25,181 nt of DNA from Clostridiales bacterium (GCA_014799485.1 JAAVHY010000017.1:1-25181), one strand, 5' to 3'; positions 14,677-23,276 are shown, counted from the stretch's first letter. The notes: generated by a model not told the origin, from the sequence alone. Numbers and translations are program-made.

Positions 14677-15204
14677 ATGGACAATATAATCCTCATTGGG
14701 ATGCCCGGGTCGGGCAAGAGCACGGTGGGCGTGGTGCTGGCCAAGGCCCTGGGCCTGCGCTTCCTCGACGTGGACCTGCTGATACAGGAGCGGGAAGGGG
14801 CGCTGCTCCAGCGGCTCATCGACACCCAGGGCGTGGAGCGGTTCCTGGACCTGGAGCGGGATGTCATCTGCTCGCTGGGGTGTCCTGACACAAAGTGTCA
14901 GGACGCCTGCCGCGGCACGGTGGTGGCCCCCGGGGGGAGCTGCGTGTGCCGGGAGGAGTCCATCGCCCATATGCGGCAATTGGGCACGGTGGTCTACCTG
15001 AAGCTGTCCCTGGAGGAGATCACGGGACGGATCCGCAACCTGTCCTCCCGGGGCATTGCCCTCCGGCCAGGCCAGACCCTGGCCGACGTATACCGTTACC
15101 GGGCCCCGCTGTACGAGCGGTGCGCCCACATCACCGTCCCGGCCGGGGGCCAGAGCCTGGGGGCGACGGTGCAAGCTGTACAGCAAGCTCTGGCGGCCCG
15201 CTGA
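14677..15204 (+). CDS. aroK: Shikimate kinase family protein with Cys-rich insertion
   Basis: A 175-residue P-loop kinase that phosphorylates shikimate in the chorismate pathway. It has GMPGSGKST (8-16), the substrate aspartates in FLDVDLLIQ, GVERFLDLE near 52-60 (family GxxxFRxxE, so the usual Arg is displaced), APGGS (84-88) and the lid/adenine region RGIALRPGQTLADVYRYRAPLY. Between the second and third motif lies an unusual Cys-rich run with Cys65, 69, 74, 78, 89 and 91. Part of it (CPDTKCQD) is encoded by a perfect palindrome at 14882-14904. ATG 14677 follows GGGAGGG. The missing FR arginine means activity on shikimate is likely but not certain. Confidence 0.82.
   Translation: MDNIILIGMPGSGKSTVGVVLAKALGLRFLDVDLLIQEREGALLQRLIDTQGVERFLDLERDVICSLGCPDTKCQDACRGTVVAPGGSCVCREESIAHMRQLGTVVYLKLSLEEITGRIRNLSSRGIALRPGQTLADVYRYRAPLYERCAHITVPAGGQSLGATVQAVQQALAAR
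14882..14904. repeat. Perfect 23-bp palindrome inside the shikimate kinase gene
   Basis: GTCCTGACAC-AAA-GTGTCAGGAC, a 10-bp inverted repeat with a 3-base loop, in frame in the coding region. It encodes most of CPDTKCQD, where normal family members have no such segment. It looks like a small mobile palindrome inserted into a loop. Confidence 0.8.
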
Positions 15205-15238
15205 ACCGGGTACAACAATAGAAGGACGTAGAGAGTTT

Positions 15239-17125
15239 ATGAATTTCCGCGACTTGGGGCTCACCGCCCCCATACTCAAGGCCCTCACCCAGGAGGGCTA
15301 CACCGACCCCACCCCCATCCAGCGCAAGGCCATCCCCCCCGCCCTGGCGGGGCGGGACGTGCTGGGCTGCGCCCAGACGGGCACCGGCAAGACCTGTGCC
15401 TTTGCCACCCCCATCCTCCAGCGGCTCAGCGGCCGCCTGCCCAAGCCCAGGGTGATCCGGGCGCTGATTTTGACCCCCACCCGGGAGCTTGCCATCCAGA
15501 TCCAGGACAGCTTCGTGTCCTATGGCCGCAACCTGCCCCTGCGCTCCGCCGTCATCTTCGGCGGCGTGGGCCAGCAGCCCCAGGTGGACGCCATCAGGAA
15601 GGGCCTGGACATTTTGGTGGCTACCCCGGGGCGTCTGCTGGACCTCCACGGCCAGGGGCTGGTGGACCTGTCCCACATCGAGATCTTCGTGCTGGACGAG
15701 GCCGACCGGATGCTGGACATGGGCTTCATCCACGATGTGCGCCGGGTGCTCAAGCTGCTGCCGGAACAGAAGCAGACCCTGTTTTTCTCCGCCACCATGC
15801 CCCCGGAGGTGATGGGGCTGGTGAACGGCCTGCTCCACGACTATGCCCGTGTGGCGGTGGACCCGGTGTCCTCCCCGGTGGAGGTCATCAGGCAGTCCCT
15901 CTACTATGTGGACAAATCCAATAAGACCAAGCTGCTGGCCCATCTCATGGAGGAGCGGCACATCACCTCCGCCCTGGTGTTCTCCCGCACCAAGCACGGG
16001 GCCAACCGCATCGCCCAGGACCTGGTGAAGCGGGGCATCTCCGCCGCCGCCATCCACGGCAACAAGAGCCAGACCGCCCGGGTGCAGGCGCTCAACGACT
16101 TCAAGGCGGGCCGGGTGCGGGTGCTGGCCGCCACCGACATCGCCGCCCGGGGCATCGACATCGACCAGCTGCCCTTCGTGTTCAACTACAACCTGCCCGA
16201 CGTGCCTGAGACCTACGTCCACCGCATCGGCCGCACCGGCCGGGCGGGGCATGAGGGGGAGGCCATCTCCTTCTGCCAGTTCGACGAGAAGGACGAATTG
16301 AAGGCCATCGAGAAGCTGCTGGGGCGGCCTATCCCGGTGGTGGAGGGCCATCCCTTCCCCATGGAGAACTTCGACCCGCCCCAAAAGGACAAGCACGGGC
16401 GGCCCGTGAACGCCGAGGACGCGGAGGCCCGCGCCGCGGCCAAGGAAAAGCGCCGCCAGAAGGACGCGGAGAACAAGGCCCGCGCCGAGGAACGCAAGCT
16501 TGCCGCGGCCCAGGCGGCGGCTGCCGCCGAGCTTGTCTCCCCTGAGGAGACGGACGCGCCCAAAAAGAAAAAGCGCCGCCGCAAAAAGGGCGGCGCGGCC
16601 CAGGATGCCCAAACGGCCGGCCCCGCCGTCCAGGCCATGGCCCCGGCGGAGAAGGAGGCCCCACCGCTGGTGCTGAGGGATAAGCCGATTGGAAGGGGCG
16701 TGCGGCAGGGGCGGCTGGAGGACACCCTCCCCGAAGACCCCTCCATGCCCGTCACCGACTTTTACAAGCCAAACCCCCTGGACTCCGACGTCATCATGGA
16801 CGCCACCGCCCGGCTGCTGGCCCCCCGGCGGCCCGCGGCCCGGCCCCAGATGCAGATCCAGAGCCGGCAGGGCTCCCAGCAAAAAAAGCAGGACAAGGGC
16901 CAAAAGCCGGCGCAGCCAAAGCCCCGCCGCCAGGGCAAAAAGCAGGGGGCTCCCGCCCAGCCCGCCAAGGAGCCCGTCCTGCCGCCCTCCCTGTCCGGGA
17001 AGAAAAAGCACCGCCGGGACGACCGGCCCCGGCCCATCGAGGCGCCTCCGCGCTCCGACCGGCAGAAGGACTCCACCCAGCACAAGAGCCTGATGCGGCC
17101 CTACTACCTCCATGACGGCGACTGA
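15239..17125 (+). CDS. DEAD-box ATP-dependent RNA helicase with long basic tail
   Basis: A 628-residue RNA helicase. The core (about 1-370) has all motifs: Q motif TPIQRK, I AQTGTGKT (45-52), Ia PTRELA, Ib TPGR, II DEAD (153-156), III SAT (184-186), IV LVFSRTKH, V ATDIAARGID and VI HRIGRTGR (328-335). Residues 371-628 are low-complexity, rich in Lys, Arg, Ala, Pro and Gln (for example PKKKKRRRKKGG), as in RhlE/CshA-like enzymes where the tail binds RNA. It likely acts in ribosome assembly or mRNA turnover. ATG 15239 follows GAAGGA and fits the family start. It overlaps the next gene by 14 bp. Confidence 0.94.
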   Translation: MNFRDLGLTAPILKALTQEGYTDPTPIQRKAIPPALAGRDVLGCAQTGTGKTCAFATPILQRLSGRLPKPRVIRALILTPTRELAIQIQDSFVSYGRNLPLRSAVIFGGVGQQPQVDAIRKGLDILVATPGRLLDLHGQGLVDLSHIEIFVLDEADRMLDMGFIHDVRRVLKLLPEQKQTLFFSATMPPEVMGLVNGLLHDYARVAVDPVSSPVEVIRQSLYYVDKSNKTKLLAHLMEERHITSALVFSRTKHGANRIAQDLVKRGISAAAIHGNKSQTARVQALNDFKAGRVRVLAATDIAARGIDIDQLPFVFNYNLPDVPETYVHRIGRTGRAGHEGEAISFCQFDEKDELKAIEKLLGRPIPVVEGHPFPMENFDPPQKDKHGRPVNAEDAEARAAAKEKRRQKDAENKARAEERKLAAAQAAAAAELVSPEETDAPKKKKRRRKKGGAAQDAQTAGPAVQAMAPAEKEAPPLVLRDKPIGRGVRQGRLEDTLPEDPSMPVTDFYKPNPLDSDVIMDATARLLAPRRPAARPQMQIQSRQGSQQKKQDKGQKPAQPKPRRQGKKQGAPAQPAKEPVLPPSLSGKKKHRRDDRPRPIEAPPRSDRQKDSTQHKSLMRPYYLHDGD

Positions 17126-18005
17126 GCGGGAGGGCGCGCCCCGCCGCCCGAGGGGGCACCGCCGCCATCCCCTGCGGTGGATCATCATCCTGCTGGCGCT
17201 GGCCGCAGGAGGCTGGGCCTGGTTCCAGTGGCAGTGCTGGGGGCTTCAGGTAACCCACACGGACGTAGCGCTCAGCACATTGCCGGGGGAGTTTGACGGC
17301 TATAAGATCGTCCACCTGTCCGACCTCCATGGGCACGAATACGGCCAGGGCAATGAGGAGCTTTTGGCGCTGATCCGGGAGCAAAAGCCCGACCTCATCG
17401 TGGTCACCGGCGACCTCATCGACCAGGAGGGACAGCTCCAGATGATCCCCGCGCTGGCCCGAGGGCTGGCGGCCATCGCGCCGGCCTATTACGTCACGGG
17501 CAACCATGAGTGGGGGCTGGGTACGGGGACGGTGAAGGAGCTGAAAAGCCTGCTGTCCCAGTGCGGGGTGGAGCCCCTGTCCAACCAGTACGAGCTTTTG
17601 GAGCGGGACGGGGCACAGGTTGTGCTGGCCGGGGTGGACGACCTCAACGGCTATGCCGACCAGACCACCCCGGAGGAGCTGTACGCCCGGATCGAAGACC
17701 AGGCCCCCGGCCTGTTCACCCTCCTGTTGGCTCATCGAAATGACCGCTTTTGGCAGTATGCCTCCGCGGGGTACGATTTCGTCATGTCCGGCCACGGCCA
17801 CGGGGGCATCGTCCGCCTGCCTTTTGTGGGCGGGCTGTTGGGCAGCAACCGGCAGTTTTTCCCCAAGTGGACCTCCGGGCTGTATACGATGGGGAACAGC
17901 ACGCTGTTCGTCTCCCGGGGGCTGGGGAACAATACGGTGCCCTTCAAAGGGTTTCGGATCTTCAACCGACCTGAATTGGCCGTGGTGACACTGAAAAGCG
18001 GCTGA
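17112..18005 (+). CDS. Membrane-anchored metallophosphoesterase (YkuE/YaeI-like)
   Basis: A 297-residue protein with a basic N-terminus, one membrane segment (about 23-39) and a calcineurin-like phosphoesterase domain. Metal ligands are visible: Asp71 and His73 (SDLHGHE), Asp101 (TGDLID), Asn131 and His132 (GNHEW), a His in LLLAHR and the GHGHGG motif. Related proteins act on lipid or cell-wall phosphoesters at the membrane; the substrate here is unknown. The start overlaps the helicase stop, so the two are translationally coupled. Confidence 0.9.
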   Translation: MTATEREGAPRRPRGHRRHPLRWIIILLALAAGGWAWFQWQCWGLQVTHTDVALSTLPGEFDGYKIVHLSDLHGHEYGQGNEELLALIREQKPDLIVVTGDLIDQEGQLQMIPALARGLAAIAPAYYVTGNHEWGLGTGTVKELKSLLSQCGVEPLSNQYELLERDGAQVVLAGVDDLNGYADQTTPEELYARIEDQAPGLFTLLLAHRNDRFWQYASAGYDFVMSGHGHGGIVRLPFVGGLLGSNRQFFPKWTSGLYTMGNSTLFVSRGLGNNTVPFKGFRIFNRPELAVVTLKSG

Positions 18006-18060
18006 ATTATGAGCAGAAGCGGAATATTGTTCATTTACTGAGAGAGGTTGTGTATTTTAA

Positions 18061-18306
18061 GTGGATGATATTTGGGAAAAAGTTAAACTGCACCAAGGTG
18101 AAACATTTTATACCGTAAGAGGATTAGCTTTCACCTATAAAGTCAATGGCGAAACTGTGACACACACTCGCAGTAAGGCAACTCTATCACGGTCTGATTT
18201 TGAGAAGGCTATACTTTTAGCTCCGCAAAAACCTTCTGACCTTCATAATGATGTAGCTGGACCATCATATGTTTATGCAATTATTACAGATTCACGCTTA
18301 CGTTGA
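18061..18306 (+). CDS. AT-rich orphan small protein
   Basis: GTG 18061 (or a later start) opens an 81-residue frame: MDDIWEKVKLHQGETFYT, then KVNGETVTHTRSKATLSRSDFEKA and an ending GPSYVYAIITDSRLR. The DNA is clearly AT-richer than metallophosphoesterase and mnmG on either side, and codon use differs, suggesting recent transfer. An AGAGAGG lies about 15 bases upstream. The sequence looks like a compact folded domain with beta strands and one helix. I do not recognise the family securely. Confidence 0.65.
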   Translation: MDDIWEKVKLHQGETFYTVRGLAFTYKVNGETVTHTRSKATLSRSDFEKAILLAPQKPSDLHNDVAGPSYVYAIITDSRLR

Positions 18307-18346
18307 ACCCAAGAGATGAGAAACGCATTGAGAAGGAGAAATTTCC

Positions 18347-20245
18347 ATGCCCTGTTACCACGCCGGACAATTTGACATCGCGGTGGTGGGCGCGGGCCAC
18401 GCGGGCATCGAGGCCGCCCTGGCTTCCGCCCGGATGGGACTGAAGACCGTGTGCTTCACCATCAACCTGGACGCGGTGGGCAATATGCCCTGCAACCCCG
18501 CCGTGGGCGGCACCGGCAAAGGCCACCTGGTGCGGGAGGTGGACGCCCTGGGCGGCGAGATGGCAAAGGCCGCCGACCGGGCCTGCATCCAGTATCGGAT
18601 GCTCAACCGGGGGAAGGGCCCCGCGGTCTGGTCCCTCCGGGCCCAGGCCGACCGCCGCCGCTACCAGGAGGTCATGAAGCACACCCTGGAATCGCAGGAT
18701 AATTTGTGGGTCAAGCAGGCGGAGGTGACGGAGATCCTCACCGAAAACGGCGGGGTGTCCGGCGTGGTCACCGCCACCGGGGCCACCTATCAGGTGAAAG
18801 CCGCCGTGATCGCCACCGGCACCTACCTGGGAGGGCGCACCATCGTGGGGGAGGTCACCCGGCAGTCCGGCCCCGACGGCATGGCGGCGGCCCTGCCGCT
18901 GACGGAGTGCCTCACAAAGCTGGGGCTGTCCATCCGCCGCTTCAAGACGGGCACGCCCCCCAGGGTGAACCGCCGGAGCGTGGACTTCTCCAAAATGGAG
19001 GTCCAGCCGGGGGACGAGGCGCCCGAGCCCTTTTCCTTCACCACACAGACGCCGCCGGAAAACCGGGCGGTGTGCTATCTGACCTATACCAACGAGGCCA
19101 CCCACCAGGTCATCCGGGACAACCTCCACCGTTCCCCCCTGTTCTCCGGGGTGATCGAGGGGGTGGGGCCGAGGTACTGCCCCTCCATCGAGGACAAGGT
19201 GGTGCGGTTCTCCGAAAAGCCGAGACACCAGCTGTTCATCGAGCCCATGGGGCTGAACACCGAGGAGCTTTACATCCAGGGGTTCTCCTCCTCCCTGCCC
19301 GAGGAGGTGCAGGTGGCCATGCTCCACACCATCCCCGGCCTGGAGGGGGCGGAGATGACCCGGTGCGCCTACGCCATCGAGTACGACTGCGTGGACCCCA
19401 CCGAGCTGCTGCCCACCCTGGAGTGCAAAAAAGTCCCCGGCCTCTACGGCGCGGGGCAGTTCAACGGCTCCTCCGGCTACGAGGAGGCCGCCGCCCAGGG
19501 GCTGGTGGCGGGGGTCAACGCCGCGCTGAAGGTCAAGGGCGAGCCGCCGCTGGTGCTGACCCGTGGGGACGGGTACACCGGGGTGCTTATCGACGACCTG
19601 GTGACCAAGGGCACCAATGAGCCCTACCGCATGATGACCTCCCGGACGGAGTACCGGCTCATCCACCGGCAGGACAACGCCGACCGGCGGCTGGCCGCCT
19701 ACGGGCACCGGGTGGGGCTGGTGAGCGATGAACGGCTGGCGCAAATTGAGGAGAAATACGCCGCCGTGGAGCGGGAAATCAAGCGCTTGGAGCACACCGG
19801 CGCGGCCCCGTCGGCGGAGCTGGACAAGCTGCTGGCGGACAGGGGAGAGCCCCCCTGCCCCCACGGGGCGCGGCTGGCGGATCTGCTCCGCCGTCCCCGG
19901 CTGAGTTACGAGGATTTGGCGGCTTTCGACCCCGGACGCCCCGGGCTTTCCCGGGAAATCAGGTCACAGGTGGAGATCTCGGTGAAGTACCAGGGCTACA
20001 TCGACCGCCAGAACCGGCAGGTGGAGGAGATGCGCCGCCTGGAGGACAGGCCCCTGCCCCCGGATGTGGACTACCTGGGCATACAGGGCCTGCGGCTGGA
20101 GGCAAGGCAGAAGCTGGACAAGATCCGCCCGCTGAACATGGGGCAGGCAAGCCGGGTGTCCGGGGTGTCCCCGGCGGACGTGACGGCGCTGATGATCTAC
20201 TTGGAGAAGGCGGGGCCCAGGCTTGACAATGGGGGGACCTCATGA
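18347..20245 (+). CDS. mnmG: tRNA uridine-34 5-carboxymethylaminomethyl modification enzyme MnmG
   Basis: A 632-residue FAD enzyme that, with MnmE, modifies U34 of certain tRNAs. The dinucleotide motif GAGHAG is at 15-20, followed by [38 protein letters not shown] [23 protein letters not shown] and TGTPPR. The C-terminal helical MnmE-binding domain has SRTEYRL and the late [13 protein letters not shown]. Length is normal. ATG 18347 follows AGAAGGAG. MnmE is not in the window. Confidence 0.97.
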   Translation: MPCYHAGQFDIAVVGAGHAGIEAALASARMGLKTVCFTINLDAVGNMPCNPAVGGTGKGHLVREVDALGGEMAKAADRACIQYRMLNRGKGPAVWSLRAQADRRRYQEVMKHTLESQDNLWVKQAEVTEILTENGGVSGVVTATGATYQVKAAVIATGTYLGGRTIVGEVTRQSGPDGMAAALPLTECLTKLGLSIRRFKTGTPPRVNRRSVDFSKMEVQPGDEAPEPFSFTTQTPPENRAVCYLTYTNEATHQVIRDNLHRSPLFSGVIEGVGPRYCPSIEDKVVRFSEKPRHQLFIEPMGLNTEELYIQGFSSSLPEEVQVAMLHTIPGLEGAEMTRCAYAIEYDCVDPTELLPTLECKKVPGLYGAGQFNGSSGYEEAAAQGLVAGVNAALKVKGEPPLVLTRGDGYTGVLIDDLVTKGTNEPYRMMTSRTEYRLIHRQDNADRRLAAYGHRVGLVSDERLAQIEEKYAAVEREIKRLEHTGAAPSAELDKLLADRGEPPCPHGARLADLLRRPRLSYEDLAAFDPGRPGLSREIRSQVEISVKYQGYIDRQNRQVEEMRRLEDRPLPPDVDYLGIQGLRLEARQKLDKIRPLNMGQASRVSGVSPADVTALMIYLEKAGPRLDNGGTS

Positions 20246-20294
20246 TATCATGGCCCAATGAATCAATTTTGTATTGCATAGGAGAATGTTTACC

Positions 20295-20999
20295 ATGGAT
20301 TTTTACGCGAACGAAGGGAAGGCCGTCACGGTCCAGGTGGACGGCAGGACGTATGCCCGCCACGCGATCGTGACCCATTTCGTCCAGGTGGGGGAGAGCT
20401 ATATCGACCTGTTTGAGAAATACGTCAAACCCATCTACCAGCCGGGGGATATCCTCTCTGTCAGCGAAAAGGTCGTCGCCCTATGCCAGGGGCGGGTGGT
20501 CACGGAGGACCAGGTCAAGCCGGGCTTCTGGGCCAAGCTCCTTTCCCGGTTCGTCCATCAGACCTCGGCGGGGCCGGGGATGGGCCTGCCTGTGAAAATG
20601 CAGTTTGCCATCAATTACTGCGGCCTTGGGAAAGTCCTCTGGGCGGCTATCTGCGCCGGGTTCGACAAGCTCCGGGGCGTCCGCGGCACCTTTTACAATA
20701 TGCTGGACGGCGAGGTGCGGGGCCTGGACGGCTTCTACGGGAGGGATATCCCGGAGTACGAGCATATGGGCGTCCGCATCCCCAGTGAGCCGGAAAAGGT
20801 CTGCGATGAGGTCTATGAAAAAATGGGCATCGTGATGATGGTCGTGGACGCCAACGACCTGAGCGTCGAGCTGCTGGGCAAAGGCGAGCAGCTCCGGGAC
20901 TGGTCTGAGGAGAAACTGCTGGCCCTGATCGCGGACAATCCGGCGGGCCAGGACCGCCAGCTCACCCCGTTCATCCTGATCCGAGAGGTTTCGCAATAA
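20295..20999 (+). CDS. CofE-like (F420-0:L-glutamate ligase family) protein
   Basis: A 234-residue protein of the F420 gamma-glutamyl ligase fold. Recognisable parts are the early YVKPIYQPGDILSVSEKVVAL (family GD-hhhhSEKVVA), MGLPVKMQFAI, RGTFYNMLDGEVRGLDGFYGRDIP and VDANDLSVELLG. In archaea and actinobacteria CofE adds glutamate to F420; clostridia with such genes usually lack an F420 pathway, so the substrate is probably different. GGAG lies 10 bases before ATG 20295; ATG 20286 is an alternative. It has its own terminator. Confidence 0.78.
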   Translation: MDFYANEGKAVTVQVDGRTYARHAIVTHFVQVGESYIDLFEKYVKPIYQPGDILSVSEKVVALCQGRVVTEDQVKPGFWAKLLSRFVHQTSAGPGMGLPVKMQFAINYCGLGKVLWAAICAGFDKLRGVRGTFYNMLDGEVRGLDGFYGRDIPEYEHMGVRIPSEPEKVCDEVYEKMGIVMMVVDANDLSVELLGKGEQLRDWSEEKLLALIADNPAGQDRQLTPFILIREVSQ

Positions 21000-21015
21000 C
21001 CCCCTTCGGGGGATC

Positions 21016-21046
21016 GCCCTCCACCCCTTCGGGCGGAGGGCTTTTT
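21016..21046 (+). terminator. Intrinsic terminator after the CofE-like gene
   Basis: GCCCTCC (21016-21022) pairs with GGAGGGC (21035-21041), with extra CCC/GGG pairs inside, followed by five T residues. Confidence 0.85.
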
Positions 21047-21164
21047 GCAGGGGGCAACCCAAACGTTACATTCCGAAACGGAAAATCCCTGGTCAAACGG
21101 GCCGGTTTTGGTATTCTGGAAGCATCAAAGGGGGGCGCGGCCCCCTGTTCGATGAGGTGATTTC

Positions 21165-21650
21165 ATGAGTTTGGGAAACAAACTGGCCGAGGCCCGGAAA
21201 AAGCAGAACCTGACCCAAGAGCAGCTGGCGGAGCGCTTAGGCGTGACCCGGCAGGCGGTGAGCCGCTGGGAGTCGGACGCGGCCTACCCGGAGACGGACA
21301 AGATCGTGCGCATGGCGCAGATCCTGGAGGTCAGCTGCGACTATCTGCTCCGGGACGGGGTGGACGAGAAGGGAAAGCCCGCCGCCTCCCCGGTGACGCG
21401 GCTGCTGAAACAGGCCCAGGGGAAGCGGGTGAAGCTGACCTTCTTCGAGGAGGACAGCGGGATGCCCATCTTCCATGAGTGGTGCGTCATCCGGGACTTC
21501 GACGGCGGGTGGGCCAGCGTGGAAGTGGTACGGAACCAGAAAAAGCCGGAAAAAAACGAGGTGCGGCTGATCCCCCTGTCCGCCATCAGCACCATCACCT
21601 TCCTCAAGGACGGGGAAGTGTCGGACCTCGCCCTGCCGGAGCTGTTTTGA
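21165..21650 (+). CDS. HTH regulator with C-terminal Sm-like/beta domain
   Basis: A 161-residue protein. Residues 1-65 are a Cro/CI helix-turn-helix (LAEARKKQNLTQEQLAERLGV-TRQAVSRWES), then a linker and a beta domain at about 85-155 (GKRVKLTFFEED, WASVEVVRNQKK, EVRLIPLSAISTITFL). GATGAGGTGAT precedes ATG 21165. The C-terminal domain resembles the soluble part of the next gene's product, 15 bp downstream, so the two probably work together. A short G/C hairpin (21131-21145) lies upstream. Confidence 0.83.
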   Translation: MSLGNKLAEARKKQNLTQEQLAERLGVTRQAVSRWESDAAYPETDKIVRMAQILEVSCDYLLRDGVDEKGKPAASPVTRLLKQAQGKRVKLTFFEEDSGMPIFHEWCVIRDFDGGWASVEVVRNQKKPEKNEVRLIPLSAISTITFLKDGEVSDLALPELF

Positions 21651-21665
21651 GGGAGGGCATAGGCT

Positions 21666-21980
21666 ATGGAAATTTTCGGGTTATTTGCATTCTGTATGGT
21701 CATCGGCCTGTACGCAAAGGTACACCGTTTGGAGCGCATCCTGCGGGAGAACGGCATCGGCGCGAAAGGGGCCGCGGGTCTGGGCGGCCAGCTGCGCAAG
21801 CAGGTGGGCCAGACTGTGGAGCTGACCCTGGAGACTGCTGACTGGGACATTGCGGGCAGCGTGTGCCGGGTGCTGGACACCGATGAGACCTGGGCCCTGG
21901 TACGGGCCAATGAGGGCAGGAAAAACCAGTGCGAGAAGCTGATCCGGCTGGACAGCGTGAAGCAGATTAAGATGCGCTGA
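21666..21980 (+). CDS. Small membrane protein paired with the HTH regulator
   Basis: A 104-residue protein with an N-terminal membrane segment (GLFAFCMVIGLYAKV) and a beta-rich C-terminus (GQTVELTLE, WALVRANEGRK, KLIRLDSVKQIKM). That part aligns by eye with the C-terminal domain of the upstream HTH protein: GxxVxLT, WAxV and RLIxLxxVxxI recur in the same order. The gene follows after 15 bp, with GAGGGAGGG as ribosome site. Its role is unknown; it could tether or signal to the regulator. Confidence 0.75.
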   Translation: MEIFGLFAFCMVIGLYAKVHRLERILRENGIGAKGAAGLGGQLRKQVGQTVELTLETADWDIAGSVCRVLDTDETWALVRANEGRKNQCEKLIRLDSVKQIKMR

Positions 21981-22012
21981 GCCGTCGTGAGCAGCGCGAA
22001 CAGGCGAAGCGT
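21979..22012 (+). repeat. Short intergenic repeat, copy A
   Basis: GAGCCGTCGTGAGCAGCGCG followed by AACAGGCGAAGCG. The two halves recur at 22969 and 23069, where they are split by about 80 bp. Copy A lies between the small membrane gene and prmA. Confidence 0.7.
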
Positions 22013-22033
22013 AGGTACAGTAGGAGTGATAAT

Positions 22034-22984
22034 ATGAGCGAATTGTGGCTGGAAGTGACCCTCCCCGTCCCGGCGGAAAAGCTGGATCGGGTGTGCGACA
22101 TCCTTACCGCCAACGGCATGACCGGGCTGGTGGTGGAGGAAGAGGGGGATTTTCTCCGTTTTCTGGAGCAGAACCGGCAGTACTGGGACTATGTGGATGA
22201 GGGGCTGGCCCAGCGGATGCGGGGGGCCAGCCGGGTGAAGTTCTACGTGCCGGACAGCGAGGAGGGGCAAAAGCAGCTGCGCCAATACCTGGCGGGGCTG
22301 GAGGAGTACGAGCCCCAGACCGTCTCCCTCCGGGAAGAGGACTGGGCCACCTCCTGGCAGAAATACTATCAGCCCATCCCGGTGGGAAAGCGGGTGTACA
22401 TCGTCCCCGACTGGATGCGGGGGGAGCCTGTGCCCGGCGGGCGCGCTCCGCTGTACCTCAACCCCGGGCTGACCTTCGGCACCGGCGCCCATCCCACCAC
22501 CCAGCTGTGCCTGGAGCTGCTGGAGGAAGTGCTCCGGCCCGGGGACAAGGTGCTGGATCTGGGCTGCGGGTCGGGGATTTTGGCCATCGCGGCGCTGGCC
22601 CTGGGGGCCTCCCGTGCCGTGGGGGTGGACATCGACCCCAAGGCGGCGGACGTGGCCTTTGAGAACGCGGCGCTGAACGGCATCGGCCCGGACCGGCTGA
22701 GCGTGTACGCCGGGGACGTGCTCACGGACAAAAAGCTGGCCGCCAAGCTGGAGCCGGGGCAGAACCGGGTGGTGCTGGCCAACATCGTGGCGGACGTCAT
22801 CATCCCGCTGTCCGATAAAGCCGGGGAGTTTATGACGGCAGACGGCGTGTTCCTCACCTCCGGCATCATCGATGGGCGGCAGGACGAGGTGCGCGCCGCC
22901 ATGGAGGCCAACGGCTTTGTGATTACAAAGCACCTGGAGCGGGGCGGCTGGCACGCCTACAAAGCGCGGAGCCGTCGTGAGTAG
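22034..22984 (+). CDS. prmA: Ribosomal protein L11 methyltransferase
   Basis: A 316-residue AdoMet methyltransferase that methylates ribosomal protein L11. The N-terminal domain (1-95) binds L11. It is followed by DWATSWQKYY, the family signature TFGTGAHPTT (147-156), AdoMet motif I VLDLGCGSG (173-181), VDIDPKA and the catalytic-region LANIVADVI. TAGGAGTGAT precedes ATG 22034. The last residues (RSRRE) and the TAG stop come from intergenic repeat copy B, so the C-terminus has been shaped by that repeat. Confidence 0.96.
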   Translation: MSELWLEVTLPVPAEKLDRVCDILTANGMTGLVVEEEGDFLRFLEQNRQYWDYVDEGLAQRMRGASRVKFYVPDSEEGQKQLRQYLAGLEEYEPQTVSLREEDWATSWQKYYQPIPVGKRVYIVPDWMRGEPVPGGRAPLYLNPGLTFGTGAHPTTQLCLELLEEVLRPGDKVLDLGCGSGILAIAALALGASRAVGVDIDPKAADVAFENAALNGIGPDRLSVYAGDVLTDKKLAAKLEPGQNRVVLANIVADVIIPLSDKAGEFMTADGVFLTSGIIDGRQDEVRAAMEANGFVITKHLERGGWHAYKARSRRE

Positions 22985-23083
22985 CGCGGATGGACTGGAG
23001 CGAGGGCGAGCGCAGGGCCGTGTAACGGCCCGGAGACCAGCCCGAGTCGGAGGGAAGCCGCGCGTCGCGAACAGGCGCAGCGT
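22969..23083 (+). repeat. Intergenic repeat, copy B (split form)
   Basis: The first 20 bp match copy A with one change (GTGAGCAG to GTGAGTAG, which creates the prmA stop). After an 80-bp middle section that holds a perfect GGGCCGT-GTA-ACGGCCC hairpin (23015-23031), the second half (GCGAACAGGCGCAGCG) follows. Copy A looks like the same unit with the middle deleted. Confidence 0.65.
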
Positions 23084-23109
23084 GACAACTTCGAAGCGCG
23101 GCGTAAGTA

Positions 23110-23201
23110 GGGACTGCGGGCAGTCCGTCGGTGCGAGCAGCCGCTTTAGGCTACGGGGCGCTGGGCGCGGCAGCTCTCCCTTGTGGACTGCCCGCAGTCC
23201 C
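23110..23201. repeat. 92-bp unit with 17-bp perfect inverted ends
   Basis: The arms at 23110-23126 and 23185-23201 are exact reverse complements; each arm is itself nearly palindromic (GGACTGC-GG-GCAGTCC). No target duplication is visible at the flanks. It may be a small non-autonomous element or an RNA-level structure. Confidence 0.65.
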
Positions 23202-23247
23202 CGAACGTCCGAGTACGCTTTTTGTGGAACTTTTCCCCGGAAAACGG

Positions 23248-23276
23248 TTGACAAATCCGCTTCCCGCCTATAATAT
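23248..23276 (+). promoter_or_regulatory. Promoter of the T-box transcript
   Basis: TTGACA (23248-23253) with TATAAT (23269-23274, 15-base spacer) or the overlapping TAATAT (23271-23276, 17-base spacer). Confidence 0.8.
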
